A stretch of 64,000 nt of DNA from Curtobacterium sp. MCBD17_035 (GCF_003234815.2 NZ_CP126279.1:62001-126000), one strand, 5' to 3'. Shown: positions 18,090-26,398, numbered from the stretch's first letter. A program made the numbers and translations. The notes: generated by a model from the letters alone, not told the origin.

Positions 18090-19028
18090 ATGGTCGACGC
18101 CCTGCCCCGGGTCACCGCACCCGCACCCGCGGTCCGCGTTCGGACGCAGCCGCGGCGGCGACGCAGGCGCAGCCTCGTCCCGTACCTGTACGTGCTGCCC
18201 GCGTTCGTCGTGTTCGCGGTGTTCCTCGGGTGGCCGTTCCTGCAGACGGTGCAGTACTCGTTCTTCGACTGGGACGGCCTGTCGACCGCGACCTGGGCCG
18301 GGTTCGCGAACTACGTCGACGTCGTGCAGGACGCCGAGCTCCGCGGGGCGTTCCTCCACGCCCTCGTGCTCATGGTGTTCTACTGCGCGGTGCCGGTCGC
18401 GCTCGCGTTGTTCCTGACGGCGCTCATCTCGCGGGCGAACGCGCTGCCGGGGATGAGCGTGTTCCGGACCGTGCTGTTCCTGCCGCAGGTCATCGCGTCG
18501 GTCGTCGTCGCGACGATCTGGGTGTCGATCTACTCCACCGACGGTCTGCTCAACCAGGTCCTCCGGCTCGTCGGACTCGGCGGCCTGGCGCGGGTGTGGC
18601 TCGGCGACTACGGCACGGCGCTGCCCGCGATCGGGTTCGTGGGCACGTGGCTCAACGTCGGGCTGTGCCTCGTGCTGTTCCTCTCGGGCGTCGGCAACAT
18701 CGCGCCCGCGCTGTTCGAGGCGGCGCGGCTCGACGGTGCCGGGGCGGCGCGCGAGTTCTTCTCCATCACGTTGCCGTCGCTCCGCGGGCAGATCGCGGTG
18801 GCGCTGACCCTGACGATCGTGTCGGCGCTCAAGACCTTCGACCTCGTGTACATCACCACGCGCGGCGGTCCGGGCAACTCGACGACCGTACCGGCGTTCG
18901 AGGCGTACAACCGCGCGTTCAACACGGGCCAGGTCGGCGCAGCTGCCGCCGTCGCGGTCACCCTGACCGTCGTGATCATGATCGTCACGGCACTCGTGAA
19001 CCGGATCCAGCCGAAGGACACCGAATGA
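18090..19028 (+). CDS. ABC sugar permease (MalF/UgpA type)
   Basis: A 312-residue inner-membrane permease with about six hydrophobic segments, opening with a basic stretch (QPRRRRRRS) and YLYVLPAFVVFAVFLGW. The cytoplasmic coupling loop with the EAA motif is seen at ALFEAARLDGAGAAREFFSITLPSLRG. It follows the binding protein by 2 nt and overlaps the second permease by ATGA, as expected for partners of a heterodimeric channel. Confidence 0.94.
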   Translation: MVDALPRVTAPAPAVRVRTQPRRRRRRSLVPYLYVLPAFVVFAVFLGWPFLQTVQYSFFDWDGLSTATWAGFANYVDVVQDAELRGAFLHALVLMVFYCAVPVALALFLTALISRANALPGMSVFRTVLFLPQVIASVVVATIWVSIYSTDGLLNQVLRLVGLGGLARVWLGDYGTALPAIGFVGTWLNVGLCLVLFLSGVGNIAPALFEAARLDGAGAAREFFSITLPSLRGQIAVALTLTIVSALKTFDLVYITTRGGPGNSTTVPAFEAYNRAFNTGQVGAAAAVAVTLTVVIMIVTALVNRIQPKDTE

Positions 19029-19849
19029 GGATCACCACGCGCGAGAAGGTCGTCGACTACGTCGTCCTGAGCCTCTTCGCCCTGTTCGCGATCGTCCCGC
19101 TCGTCGGTGTGCTGTTCTCGGCCGTCACCCCGGCGACCGAGAACACCGGCTCGTTCACGCTGCCGACCCGGATCGACCTCGGGAACTTCGGGGACGCGTG
19201 GAGCCAGGGGCACTTCGGGTCGTACATGCTGTCGAGCGTCGTCGTGACGGTGTCCGTCGTGCTGCTGACGACCGTGCTCGCGGTGTTCGCCGGGTTCGCG
19301 TTCGCGCGCCTCGACTTCGCCGGGTCCGGGATCGTGTTCTTCGTGATGCTCGCCGGGCTCATGCTGCCGGCCGAGGCGTTCATCATCCCGCTGTACTTCG
19401 ACCTGCGGGGTGTGGGCCTGACGGACACGTACGAGAGCCTCATCCTGCCCCAGACCGCGCAGTCGCTCGCGTTCGGGATCTTCTGGATGCGGAACCAGTT
19501 CCGGACGTTCCCGACCGAGGTGATCGAGGCCGCGCGGCTCGACGGTGCGCGCGACGTCCGGCTGCTGTGGCGGGTCGTCGTTCCCGCGTCCATCGCGCCG
19601 ATCATGACGATGGGCGTGCTCCTGGCGATGTGGACCTGGAACGAGTTCCTGCTCCCGCTCGTCCTCATCACGAGCGAGGACCACCGGACCGCGCCGCTCG
19701 GTCTCGCGTTCTTCCAGGGCCAGCACCTGACCGACTACTCGCTGCTGTCGGCCGCGGGCGTGATCGTCGCCCTCCCGATCGTCGTGCTCTACTTCTTCCT
19801 GCAGCGACGGTTCATCTCGGGCATGCTCGGCGGCGTGACCGCGAAGTAG
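19025..19849 (+). CDS. ABC sugar permease (MalG/UgpE type)
   Basis: A 274-residue partner permease with six predicted membrane segments and the EAA loop EVIEAARLDGARDVRLLWRV. It closes the operon. No ATPase gene of the MalK/MsiK type follows, so the channel probably uses a shared multi-substrate ATPase encoded elsewhere, as is common in actinobacteria. The ATPase gene just downstream is on the opposite strand and is of another class. Confidence 0.94.
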   Translation: MRITTREKVVDYVVLSLFALFAIVPLVGVLFSAVTPATENTGSFTLPTRIDLGNFGDAWSQGHFGSYMLSSVVVTVSVVLLTTVLAVFAGFAFARLDFAGSGIVFFVMLAGLMLPAEAFIIPLYFDLRGVGLTDTYESLILPQTAQSLAFGIFWMRNQFRTFPTEVIEAARLDGARDVRLLWRVVVPASIAPIMTMGVLLAMWTWNEFLLPLVLITSEDHRTAPLGLAFFQGQHLTDYSLLSAAGVIVALPIVVLYFFLQRRFISGMLGGVTAK

Positions 19850-19883
19850 CGCGGACCGCCGGGCCGGTGCCGCGCCTCCCGGC

Positions 19884-20687
19884 TCAGTCGGCCCGGCGCG
19901 CCTGCCAGCGTCCGTCGGTGCGCGTGATCGCGAGCGGGAACGCGAAGCAGGCGGACACGGCCTCGGACGTGATGACGTCGTCCGCGCGGCCCGCGGCGAC
20001 CACTCCGCCGTCGCGGAGGAGCATCGCGTGCGACGTCGACGCGGGCAGGTCCTCGAGGTGGTGCGTCACCATGACGCTCGCGAGCTCGGGATGCCGGTGG
20101 CGGAGGGCGTCGACCGTCTCGAGCAGGTGCTCGCGGGCCGCGACGTCGAGGCCGGTGGCGGGCTCGTCGAGCAGGAGCAGGCGCGGCTCGGACATGAGCG
20201 CCCGGGCGATGAGCGTGCGACCGCGCTCGCCCTGCGACAGGACGGCCCAGGACGCGTCCCACCGGTCGCGCAACCCGACGTCGGCGATGTGCTCGAGGGC
20301 GAGTGCACGCTGCTCGGGGGTCGGTTCCCACCGCATCATGAGGTCGGTCGTGCCCGTGAGCCCGGTCAGCACGGTGTCGAGGACCGAGAGCGGCGTGAGC
20401 ATCCGGTGGCGCGGGTCGACGTGGCCGATGTGCTCGCGGAGCTCCCGCACGTCGGTGCGCCCGAGTCGTCGTCCGAGCAGGTCGACGCTGCCGGCGCTGG
20501 GGTGGCTCGTCGCGCCGAGCACGGCGAGCAGCGTCGACTTGCCGGCGCCGTTCGGTCCGAGGAGCGCCCAGTGCTCCCCGGCGCGCACGACGAGGTCGAC
20601 CTCGTGCACGAGGTCGCGGCCGCCGCGGGTGACGCGGAGGCCCCGTGCGTCGACCAGGGGGCTGTCGGAGGTGGTGCTGGTGCTCAC
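19884..20687 (-). CDS. ABC transporter ATP-binding protein (YlmA-like)
   Basis: A 267-residue ABC ATPase with Walker A GPNGAGKST (about 44-52), signature LSQGERGR, Walker B RLLLLDEP and the switch HH in VMVTHHLEDLP. It matches the stand-alone YlmA/ModF-like group found without a cognate permease gene, so its transport role is unknown. It begins with a GTG 5 nt after the GntR stop and is therefore probably co-transcribed with that regulator rather than with the convergent sugar operon. Confidence 0.88.
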   Translation of the reverse strand: MSTSTTSDSPLVDARGLRVTRGGRDLVHEVDLVVRAGEHWALLGPNGAGKSTLLAVLGATSHPSAGSVDLLGRRLGRTDVRELREHIGHVDPRHRMLTPLSVLDTVLTGLTGTTDLMMRWEPTPEQRALALEHIADVGLRDRWDASWAVLSQGERGRTLIARALMSEPRLLLLDEPATGLDVAAREHLLETVDALRHRHPELASVMVTHHLEDLPASTSHAMLLRDGGVVAAGRADDVITSEAVSACFAFPLAITRTDGRWQARRAD

Positions 20688-20692
20688 CCGGG

Positions 20693-21415
20693 TCAGATCC
20701 CGGGACCGGAGGTGATGACGAGCGCGGCTTCCTCGGGCTCGGCGGTCGTGAGGTCGGCGGCCCGGACGGCGTCGAGGTGGTCGGCCATGCCGTCGGCGAG
20801 GGCGCGGACGGCGGCGGCACCGGCCTCGCCGTCCCGGTCGGTGGCCGCGTCACGGAGGCTGGCGACCGCGTCCGCCGCGGCGGCGAACACGGGTTCGGCG
20901 CTGCCGACGGTCACGAAGCGCGCCCGGGCGAGGACCGAGGCGCTCAGCTTCGTGAGCAGCGCGTTGTCCGCGTGGTCGACGAGGAACCCGATGAGGGCGT
21001 GCACGTCGTCGTCCACGGCCCGGTCCCTCGCCGCGGCGTGGGTGCGGACGTCCGCGAGCAGAGCGTCGAGCGCGTCGGTGTCCTCGTCGGTGAACCGGGG
21101 GAACGCCCAGCGGGCGGCGAGTTCGGCGAACCCGAACAGCACCGAGAACGCCTCGTGGTACTGCCGACCGGTCGGGGTGGCGATGCGCGTGTAGCGGTTC
21201 GCCTCCATCTCGACCAGGCCGTAGTCGACGAGCTTGGCGATGGCCTCGCGGATGGGCGTGCGGGAGACGCCGAGCCAGCGCACGAGCTCGTCGTCGTTGA
21301 GCCGTTCGCCGGGCTGCAGCGTTCCGTCGTGGATCGCCGCGAGCATCTTGTCGAACACCACGTCGCGGAGCAGGCGGCGCGGTGCGGCGTCGGCGGAGGG
21401 CTGGGGGACCGGCAT
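20693..21415 (-). CDS. GntR-family (FadR subfamily) regulator
   Basis: A 240-residue regulator. The N-terminal winged helix has the family pattern RLLRDVVFDKMLAAIHDG with the recognition region GVSRTPIREAIAKLVDYGLVEM. The helical C-terminal effector domain suggests the FCD/FadR-type or a divergent variant. The effector is unknown. An inverted repeat at 21468-21483 upstream of its start is a likely autoregulatory site. The ABC ATPase gene follows at 5 nt and may be a target by co-transcription. Confidence 0.88.
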   Translation of the reverse strand: MPVPQPSADAAPRRLLRDVVFDKMLAAIHDGTLQPGERLNDDELVRWLGVSRTPIREAIAKLVDYGLVEMEANRYTRIATPTGRQYHEAFSVLFGFAELAARWAFPRFTDEDTDALDALLADVRTHAAARDRAVDDDVHALIGFLVDHADNALLTKLSASVLARARFVTVGSAEPVFAAAADAVASLRDAATDRDGEAGAAAVRALADGMADHLDAVRAADLTTAEPEEAALVITSGPGI

Positions 21416-21467
21416 GGGGGCGACCTTTCGGGCACGAGGGTCGGGACGCGTACCCGAATCCTAGGAG

Positions 21468-21483
21468 GTGATTTCACAATCAC
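21468..21483. promoter_or_regulatory. Candidate GntR operator (GTGATT-N4-AATCAC)
   Basis: Perfect inverted repeat GTGATT-TCAC-AATCAC about 53 bp upstream of the GntR start. On the minus strand a TAGGAT hexamer lies at 21460-21465, so binding could cover a promoter. Assignment to GntR is from position only. Confidence 0.5.
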
Positions 21484-21525
21484 TTGACATGCAATGCGGG
21501 GGAACCCGCGGGCGAGGTGACGGTG

Positions 21526-22515
21526 TCAGGCGCGCACGTCGACGACCGTGCGCCCGTGCACCCGCCCGGCCAGGACCTCCCGGCCGACGGCGACCACGTC
21601 GGCGAGTCCCACGGTCGTCGTCACCCCGTCGAGCAGCGCCGGATCGAGGTCCGCGGCGAGGAGCGCCCACGCCCGTTCGCGCAGGTCGCGCGGTGCCGCG
21701 ACCGAGTCGACGCCGAGCAGCGCGACCGAGCGCAGGATGAACGGGAGGACCGACCCGGCCAACCGCGCGTCCTGCGCGAGCCCGCACGCCGTCACGGCGC
21801 CGCCCCACGCGGTCTGCGCCAGCACGTTCACGAGCGTCGCGCCCCCGACGCTGTCGACCGCACCGGCCCACCGTGGGCGCTCCACCGGACGGCCCGGGGT
21901 GTCGAAGTCGTGGCGGTCCACCACCTCGGCCGCTCCGAGCCGGCGCAGGGTCTCGGTGTGCTGCGGCCGACCCGTCGACGCGGCGACCCGGTGTCCCCGC
22001 GCCGCCAGCAGCGCGACCGCGATCGACCCGACCCCGCCCGACGCTCCCGTGACGAGCACCGTACCGGCGCCCGGCGCGACGAACCGCTCGAGCGCGAGCA
22101 CGCTGAGCGCGGCCGTGTACCCGGCCGTACCGATCGCGGCGGCCCGCTCCGCCGTGATGCCCGCGGGGACCGGCAGGAGCACCGCGGCGGGGAGGACCGC
22201 GAGACCGGCGTACCCGCCGTCGCGGGTCTCGCCGAGCCCGGCGCCGTTGAGCGTCACGAGGGTGCCCGGGGCCGGGGCGGAGGCGGTGCCGTCGCCGACC
22301 GCGCGGACCGTCCCGACGACGTCGATGCCCGGCACGAGCGGGTCGGCGCGCTGCACGCCCGGGTCACCCGCCAGGGCCATGCCGTCCTTGTAGTTGACGC
22401 TCGAGTGCGTCACGTCGACCAGGACCTCGTCCGGACCCGGGGCGCCCACCTCGTGGTCCTCGACGACCGGTCCGGCACCGGTCCGGACGACGACCGCGCG
22501 CGTGCGCTCGCTCAC
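21526..22515 (-). CDS. Acrylyl-CoA reductase-type zinc-independent oxidoreductase (AcuI/YhdH)
   Basis: A 329-residue medium-chain dehydrogenase/reductase. It has the YhdH/AcuI hallmark SVNYKDGMALAG at about residues 39-50, PGIDVVGTV, GGYAGLAVLPA, and the nucleotide-binding VLVTGASGGVGSIAVALLAARGH. Relatives reduce acrylyl-CoA or other enoyl-CoAs with NADPH. The next gene on the same strand (aldo/keto reductase) ends 30 nt before this gene starts, so the two may form one unit of NADPH-dependent reductases. The metabolic role is not evident. Confidence 0.88.
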   Translation of the reverse strand: MSERTRAVVVRTGAGPVVEDHEVGAPGPDEVLVDVTHSSVNYKDGMALAGDPGVQRADPLVPGIDVVGTVRAVGDGTASAPAPGTLVTLNGAGLGETRDGGYAGLAVLPAAVLLPVPAGITAERAAAIGTAGYTAALSVLALERFVAPGAGTVLVTGASGGVGSIAVALLAARGHRVAASTGRPQHTETLRRLGAAEVVDRHDFDTPGRPVERPRWAGAVDSVGGATLVNVLAQTAWGGAVTACGLAQDARLAGSVLPFILRSVALLGVDSVAAPRDLRERAWALLAADLDPALLDGVTTTVGLADVVAVGREVLAGRVHGRTVVDVRA

Positions 22516-22545
22516 CGGGAGGCCCGACCCGCGGTCACGGGAGCG

Positions 22546-23529
22546 TCACCACCGGTCGTGCACGGACGCCCGGAACCAACGGTCGTACACCTCGTGGACC
22601 CGACGGTCGAGGTCCGCCCCGAGCGCCGGCAGCGACCCCGCCGCCGCGTTCGACCGGGCCTGCTCGACGTTCCGGGCGCCCGGGATCGCCGCCGTGACGC
22701 CGTCCTGTTCGACGATCCAGGCGAGCGCGGCCTGCGGGACGGAGACGCCTTCGGGCACGGCCGCGGCGAACTCCTGCGCCGCGTGCACGCCGTCCTCGAA
22801 GTCGACACCGCTGAACGTCTCGCCCTGGTCGAACGCCTCACCGTGGCGGTTGTACGTCCGGTGGTCCTGCGAGGCGAAGGTCGTCTCGGTCGTGTACTTG
22901 CCCGAGAGCAGCCCCGAGGCGAGCGGGACGCGGGCGAGGATGCCGACCCCGGCCTCCCGTGCGGCGGGCAGGACCGCGTCGAGCGGCTTGAGGCGGAACG
23001 CGTTGAGGATGATCTGCACGCTCGCGACACCCGGCCGGGCGATCGCGGTGAGGGCCTGATCGGTCTCCTCGACGCTCACGCCGTACGCGGCGATGGAGCC
23101 GTCGGCGACCAGGGCGTCGAGCGCGTCGTACACCGCGTCGTCCTCGAACACGGCGGTCGGCGGGCAGTGGAGCTGCACGAGGTCGAGCGTGTCCTGGCCG
23201 AGGTTCCGGCGCGAGCGGTCCACCCACGTGCGGAAGTTGGCGGCGACGTAGTTCGCGGGGACCTGGTCGGCGCGGCGACCCATCTTCGTGGCGACGGTCA
23301 GCGGCACGTCCGGGTTGGCGGCGCGCCACCGACCGATGAGCTGCTCGCTCCGGCCGTCCCCGTACACGTCCGCGGTGTCGAACAGCGTGACGCCGGCCTC
23401 GGCCGAGGCGTCGAGGAGTGCCATCGCGTCGGACTCCGGCACGTCACCCCAGTCACCCCCGAGCTGCCACGTCCCGAGTCCGATGACGGACACGTCCCGA
23501 CCAGTCCTGCCCAAGGTGCGACTCTGCAT
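22546..23529 (-). CDS. Aldo/keto reductase
   Basis: A 327-residue NADPH-dependent (alpha/beta)8-barrel reductase. The start is MQSRTLGRTGRDVSVIGLGTW. The catalytic tetrad regions are visible as FDTADVYGDGRSE (Asp, Tyr), VATKMGRR (Lys) and VQLHCPP (His). The C-terminal cofactor region IPGARNVEQ is also present. I chose the ATG at 23529 because conservation begins there and a TACCGT hexamer lies 7 nt upstream, consistent with leaderless expression; the longer open frame has no support. The substrate is unknown. Confidence 0.92.
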   Translation of the reverse strand: MQSRTLGRTGRDVSVIGLGTWQLGGDWGDVPESDAMALLDASAEAGVTLFDTADVYGDGRSEQLIGRWRAANPDVPLTVATKMGRRADQVPANYVAANFRTWVDRSRRNLGQDTLDLVQLHCPPTAVFEDDAVYDALDALVADGSIAAYGVSVEETDQALTAIARPGVASVQIILNAFRLKPLDAVLPAAREAGVGILARVPLASGLLSGKYTTETTFASQDHRTYNRHGEAFDQGETFSGVDFEDGVHAAQEFAAAVPEGVSVPQAALAWIVEQDGVTAAIPGARNVEQARSNAAAGSLPALGADLDRRVHEVYDRWFRASVHDRW

Positions 23530-23536
23530 GGGGACG

Positions 23537-23542
23537 ACGGTA
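23537..23542 (-). promoter_or_regulatory. -10 element, probable leaderless promoter of the aldo/keto reductase
   Basis: TACCGT on the minus strand, 7 nt before the ATG, with no ribosome site. Confidence 0.4.
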
Positions 23543-23567
23543 GTCCGCGGCGCGCGGTCCGGCGTCG

Positions 23568-23828
23568 TCACTCGTCGTGGTGGTACCGGCACTGCGCGAT
23601 GAGGACGCTGTCATCCGTGACGCGGTACGCGAGACGGTGCTCGTCCGTGATGCGCCGGGACCAGTACCCACGGAACCCGTGCTTGAGCGGCTCCGGTTTG
23701 CCGATGCCCTCGTTGCCGTTGCGCGCGATGTCACGGAGCAGCCCGTTGATCCGCTTGACGATCTTCCGGTCCTGCTGTTGCCACCACTCGTAGTCGGCCC
23801 AGGCAGCGTCGTCCCAGACGTACCTCAC
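23568..23828 (-). CDS. yoeB: YoeB-family toxin (Txe)
   Basis: An 86-residue ribosome-dependent mRNA interferase of the RelE superfamily. The family pattern is clear: WDDAAWADYEWWQQQD at the N-terminus, then RINGLLRDI, GKPEPLKHGFRGYWSRRI, and DEHRLAYRV followed by a C-terminal HHDE. The Glu of the PEPL region, the Arg of SRRI/EHR and the near-terminal His correspond to catalytic residues known in E. coli YoeB. The ATG overlaps the antitoxin stop by 4 nt, so toxin synthesis depends on antitoxin translation. Confidence 0.95.
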   Translation of the reverse strand: MRYVWDDAAWADYEWWQQQDRKIVKRINGLLRDIARNGNEGIGKPEPLKHGFRGYWSRRITDEHRLAYRVTDDSVLIAQCRYHHDE

Positions 23829-24076
23829 TCGTCCAGGTCCCGCTCCGTGCCCTCCCCGCGCTCCAGGCGCTCGATCGAGGCGAGCAGCCGCCGGGCGTTC
23901 GCGGGGTTCCTCAGCAGGTAGGCGGTCTCCTTCAGGGACTCGTAGTCGTCGAGGGACACGAGCACGACCGATTCGTGGCCCGCGCGCGTGACCACGACCT
24001 CCTCGCGGTCGTCCGTGACGGCGTTGAGGGTCTCGGCGAAGTGGGAACGCGTCTCCGAGTAGCTGAGGATGCGCAT
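23825..24076 (-). CDS. yefM: YefM/Phd-family antitoxin
   Basis: An 83-residue antitoxin. The N-terminal DNA-binding Phd/YefM domain is SYSETRSHFAETLNAVTDDREEVVVTRAGHESVVLVSLDDYESL. The acidic C-terminus (about 55-83) would wrap the YoeB toxin and is the part normally degraded. A near-ideal ribosome site AGGAGGT lies 5 nt before the ATG, fitting the need for more antitoxin than toxin. The operator at 24087-24110 overlaps its promoter, so the complex should repress its own operon. Confidence 0.95.
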   Translation of the reverse strand: MRILSYSETRSHFAETLNAVTDDREEVVVTRAGHESVVLVSLDDYESLKETAYLLRNPANARRLLASIERLERGEGTERDLDE

Positions 24077-24086
24077 TGTGACCTCC

Positions 24087-24110
24087 TGACGTACGCAGAA
24101 TTGTACGTCA
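24087..24110 (-). promoter_or_regulatory. Operator/promoter of the yefM-yoeB operon
   Basis: Perfect 8-bp inverted repeat TGACGTAC-N8-GTACGTCA just upstream of yefM. On the minus strand the near-consensus -10 hexamer TACAAT lies inside the repeat, so YefM or YefM-YoeB bound there would block RNA polymerase. The -35 is not clear. Confidence 0.8.
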
Positions 24111-24133
24111 GCTGCGACGCCAGCGCCATGCGG

Positions 24134-25162
24134 TCAGCCGAACAGGATCGCCGCCTCGTCGTAGCGCTCCTGCGGCACCGTCTTGAGCTCGCCGATCGCG
24201 TCGGCGAACGACACGTGCACGATGTCCGTCCCGCGCAGCGCGACCATGCGGCCCCAGCGTCCCTCGACCACGGAGTCGATCGCCGCCATCCCGAGCCGCG
24301 TGGACAGCACCCGGTCGTACGACGTCGGGGTCCCGCCGCGCTGGATGTGGCCGAGCGTCGTGGCGCGGGTCTCGATGCCCGTCATGCCCTCGATGAGCGG
24401 TGCGAGGCGCTCGCCGATGCCGCCCAGGCGCGGGCGACCGAACGCGTCGAGGCCACGCTCCGAGTGCGCGTCGTCCTCCTGGTCCGGCACGAACCCCTCG
24501 GCGACGACGACGAGCGGCGCCCGACCGCGGTCGTGGGCCGAGCGCACCCAGTCCGCGATCTGCGCCATGCTCGTCTTCTGCTCGGGGATGAGGATCGCGT
24601 GCGCCCCGGCCGCCATGCCGCTGTGCAGGGCGATCCACCCGACGTGGCGTCCCATCACCTCGGCGACCATGCAGCGGCTGTGCGACTCGCCCGTCGTCCG
24701 GAGCCGGTCCATGGCGTCGGTCGCGATCTGCACCGCGGTGTCGAAGCCGAACGTGTAGTCCGTCGCGCTCAGGTCGTTGTCGACGGTCTTCGGCACCCCG
24801 ACGATCTTGAGGCCCGCGTCCGTGAGGCGGCGCGCGGCGGCGAGGGTGCCCTCGCCGCCGATCGCGATGATCGCGTCGATGCCGAGCCGGTCGAGGTTCG
24901 CCGCGATCGCCGCGGCGCCCCCGTTCTCGCCCTCGAACGGGTTCGTCCGGCTCGTGCCGAGGATCGTCCCGCCCTGCTTGGCGATCCCCTGGATCTCCTT
25001 GCGACCGAGCGGCACGACGTCCGCCTGCACCACGCCGCGCCAGCCGTCACGGAACCCCACGAACTCGTGCCCGTGGATCGCGATGCCCTTGACGACGGCG
25101 CCGCGGATGACCGCGTTGAGCCCCGGGCAGTCGCCGCCGCTGGTGAGGATGCCGATGCGCAT
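24134..25162 (-). CDS. pfkA: 6-phosphofructokinase
   Basis: Phosphorylates fructose 6-phosphate at the committed step of glycolysis. The 342-residue protein has the N-terminal MRIGILTSGGDCPGLNAVIRG, GGEGTLAAA, PKTVDNDL with the catalytic Asp, and MGRHVGWIA. The phosphoryl-donor positions read Gly (GGEGT) and Lys (PKTVDND). This mixed pattern is known for ATP-dependent actinobacterial enzymes of the PPi-PFK-like lineage. The ATG at 25162 is preceded by GGAG 9 nt upstream; the longer open frame starts in the promoter region shared with the divergent glycosylase gene. Confidence 0.95.
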   Translation of the reverse strand: MRIGILTSGGDCPGLNAVIRGAVVKGIAIHGHEFVGFRDGWRGVVQADVVPLGRKEIQGIAKQGGTILGTSRTNPFEGENGGAAAIAANLDRLGIDAIIAIGGEGTLAAARRLTDAGLKIVGVPKTVDNDLSATDYTFGFDTAVQIATDAMDRLRTTGESHSRCMVAEVMGRHVGWIALHSGMAAGAHAILIPEQKTSMAQIADWVRSAHDRGRAPLVVVAEGFVPDQEDDAHSERGLDAFGRPRLGGIGERLAPLIEGMTGIETRATTLGHIQRGGTPTSYDRVLSTRLGMAAIDSVVEGRWGRMVALRGTDIVHVSFADAIGELKTVPQERYDEAAILFG

Positions 25163-25303
25163 GAGGGAGCACTCCGTGGTGTCGGGCCCGGCCCGTCCGG
25201 CCGCGCGGTGGTCCCCATCATCGCGGACCGGGTCGACGACGGCATCCCCTCCGCTTCCCGGGAGGCCCACCCCGGCCGGTTCGGCGATGTCACCGCCGCC
25301 ACG

Positions 25304-25309
25304 TACGAT
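25304..25309 (+). promoter_or_regulatory. -10 element, probable leaderless promoter of the AlkA-like gene
   Basis: TACGAT, 7 nt before the GTG at 25317, without a ribosome site. Confidence 0.45.
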
Positions 25310-25316
25310 CCTCCGC

Positions 25317-26258
25317 GTGATCGTCGAACCTGCCGCACCCCCGGCGCAGCGACACGACACCGTCTACCGGCCCGGGCACCACGTCGACGTCCGGGCCACG
25401 CTGCGCCCGCTCATGCGCGGCACGGGGGACCCTGCCTTCCGTCAGGTCGACGCCACGACCTGGCTCGCGCTCCGCACGCCCGCCGGTCCCGTGACCGTCG
25501 CCGTCCGCGCCGTCGGCGACGAGGTCCGGGTGTCCACCTGGGGCGACGGCGCCGAGTGGGCGATCGCGCACGCGCCGGAACTCCTCGGTCGGGGTGACGA
25601 CTGGACGGGGTTCGACGTCAGCGGCAACGCCTTCCTCGCCGCGGCGCGACACCGTCAGCCGGGGTTACGCCTCTGCCGCACGAACACCGTCGTCGCGATG
25701 CTCGTGCCCGCGATCCTCGAGCAGAAGGTCACGAGCCGCCAGGCCTGGCGCGCCTGGCGGTTCCTCGTCCGGCGGTACGGCACCCCCGCGCCGGGCCCCG
25801 CCCCCGAGGGCATGGCGGTCCCGCCCGACGCCGACACCTGGGCGCGGGTGCCGAGCTGGGAGTGGCACCGGGCGGGGATCGAGCCCGGCCGCTCGGCGAC
25901 GGTGATGCGCGCCGTGCGGGTCGCCGCGTCGCTCGAGCGGACCCTGTCCCTCGGTCGTGGCGGCAGTGTCGTGGCGGAACGCCTCATGTCGATCCCGGGC
26001 ATCGGCGTGTGGACCGCCGCCGAGACCACGCAGCGCTCCCACGGCGACCCGGACTCACCGAGCGTCGGCGACTACCACCTGCCGGCCGTCGTGGGATGGG
26101 CGCTCGCCGGCGCTCCGGTCGACGACGACGGCATGCTCGAGCTCCTCGAGCCGTGGCGGGGACACCGGGAACGGGTCATGCGGCTCATCACGGGCAGCGG
26201 CTTCCGGAAGCCGTCGTTCGGTCCGCGCATGACGATCCAGGACCACCGCTTCCACTGA
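25317..26258 (+). CDS. AlkA-like DNA-3-methyladenine glycosylase (HhH-GPD)
   Basis: A 313-residue base-excision-repair glycosylase of the HhH-GPD superfamily. The C-terminal half has ILEQKVTSRQAWRAWRFLV, the helix-hairpin-helix LMSIPGIGVWTAAETTQR, and the catalytic Asp252 in VGDYHLP. The N-terminal half is an AlkA-type beta domain with low conservation. It removes alkylated bases, and the exact lesion range cannot be read from sequence. Divergent from pfkA; the GTG start at 25317 is set by the hexamer 7 nt upstream. Confidence 0.88.
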   Translation: MIVEPAAPPAQRHDTVYRPGHHVDVRATLRPLMRGTGDPAFRQVDATTWLALRTPAGPVTVAVRAVGDEVRVSTWGDGAEWAIAHAPELLGRGDDWTGFDVSGNAFLAAARHRQPGLRLCRTNTVVAMLVPAILEQKVTSRQAWRAWRFLVRRYGTPAPGPAPEGMAVPPDADTWARVPSWEWHRAGIEPGRSATVMRAVRVAASLERTLSLGRGGSVVAERLMSIPGIGVWTAAETTQRSHGDPDSPSVGDYHLPAVVGWALAGAPVDDDGMLELLEPWRGHRERVMRLITGSGFRKPSFGPRMTIQDHRFH

Positions 26259-26392
26259 CCGGCCGCACCCGTGGTCGCCGCGGCCGTGGGCCTCCCGCCG
26301 CGGCCCCGGGCCTCCCGGTGGGGGACGGGCGACACTCGGCCCGCGTCCACCGCGCGCCGGGCGCGCCCCCAGGTCCCGTCGGACCGCCCGAA

Positions 26393-26398
26393 TACCAT
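26393..26398 (+). promoter_or_regulatory. -10 element, probable leaderless promoter of the putA-like gene
   Basis: TACCAT, 6 nt before the ATG at 26405. A GGAGG directly abuts the ATG with no spacer, so it is unlikely to act as a ribosome site. Confidence 0.45.

Noticed and set aside
19884-20687. ABC ATPase as the missing partner of the sugar permeases
   Set aside because: It is on the opposite strand, belongs to the stand-alone YlmA-like class rather than the MalK/MsiK class, and pairs with the GntR gene.
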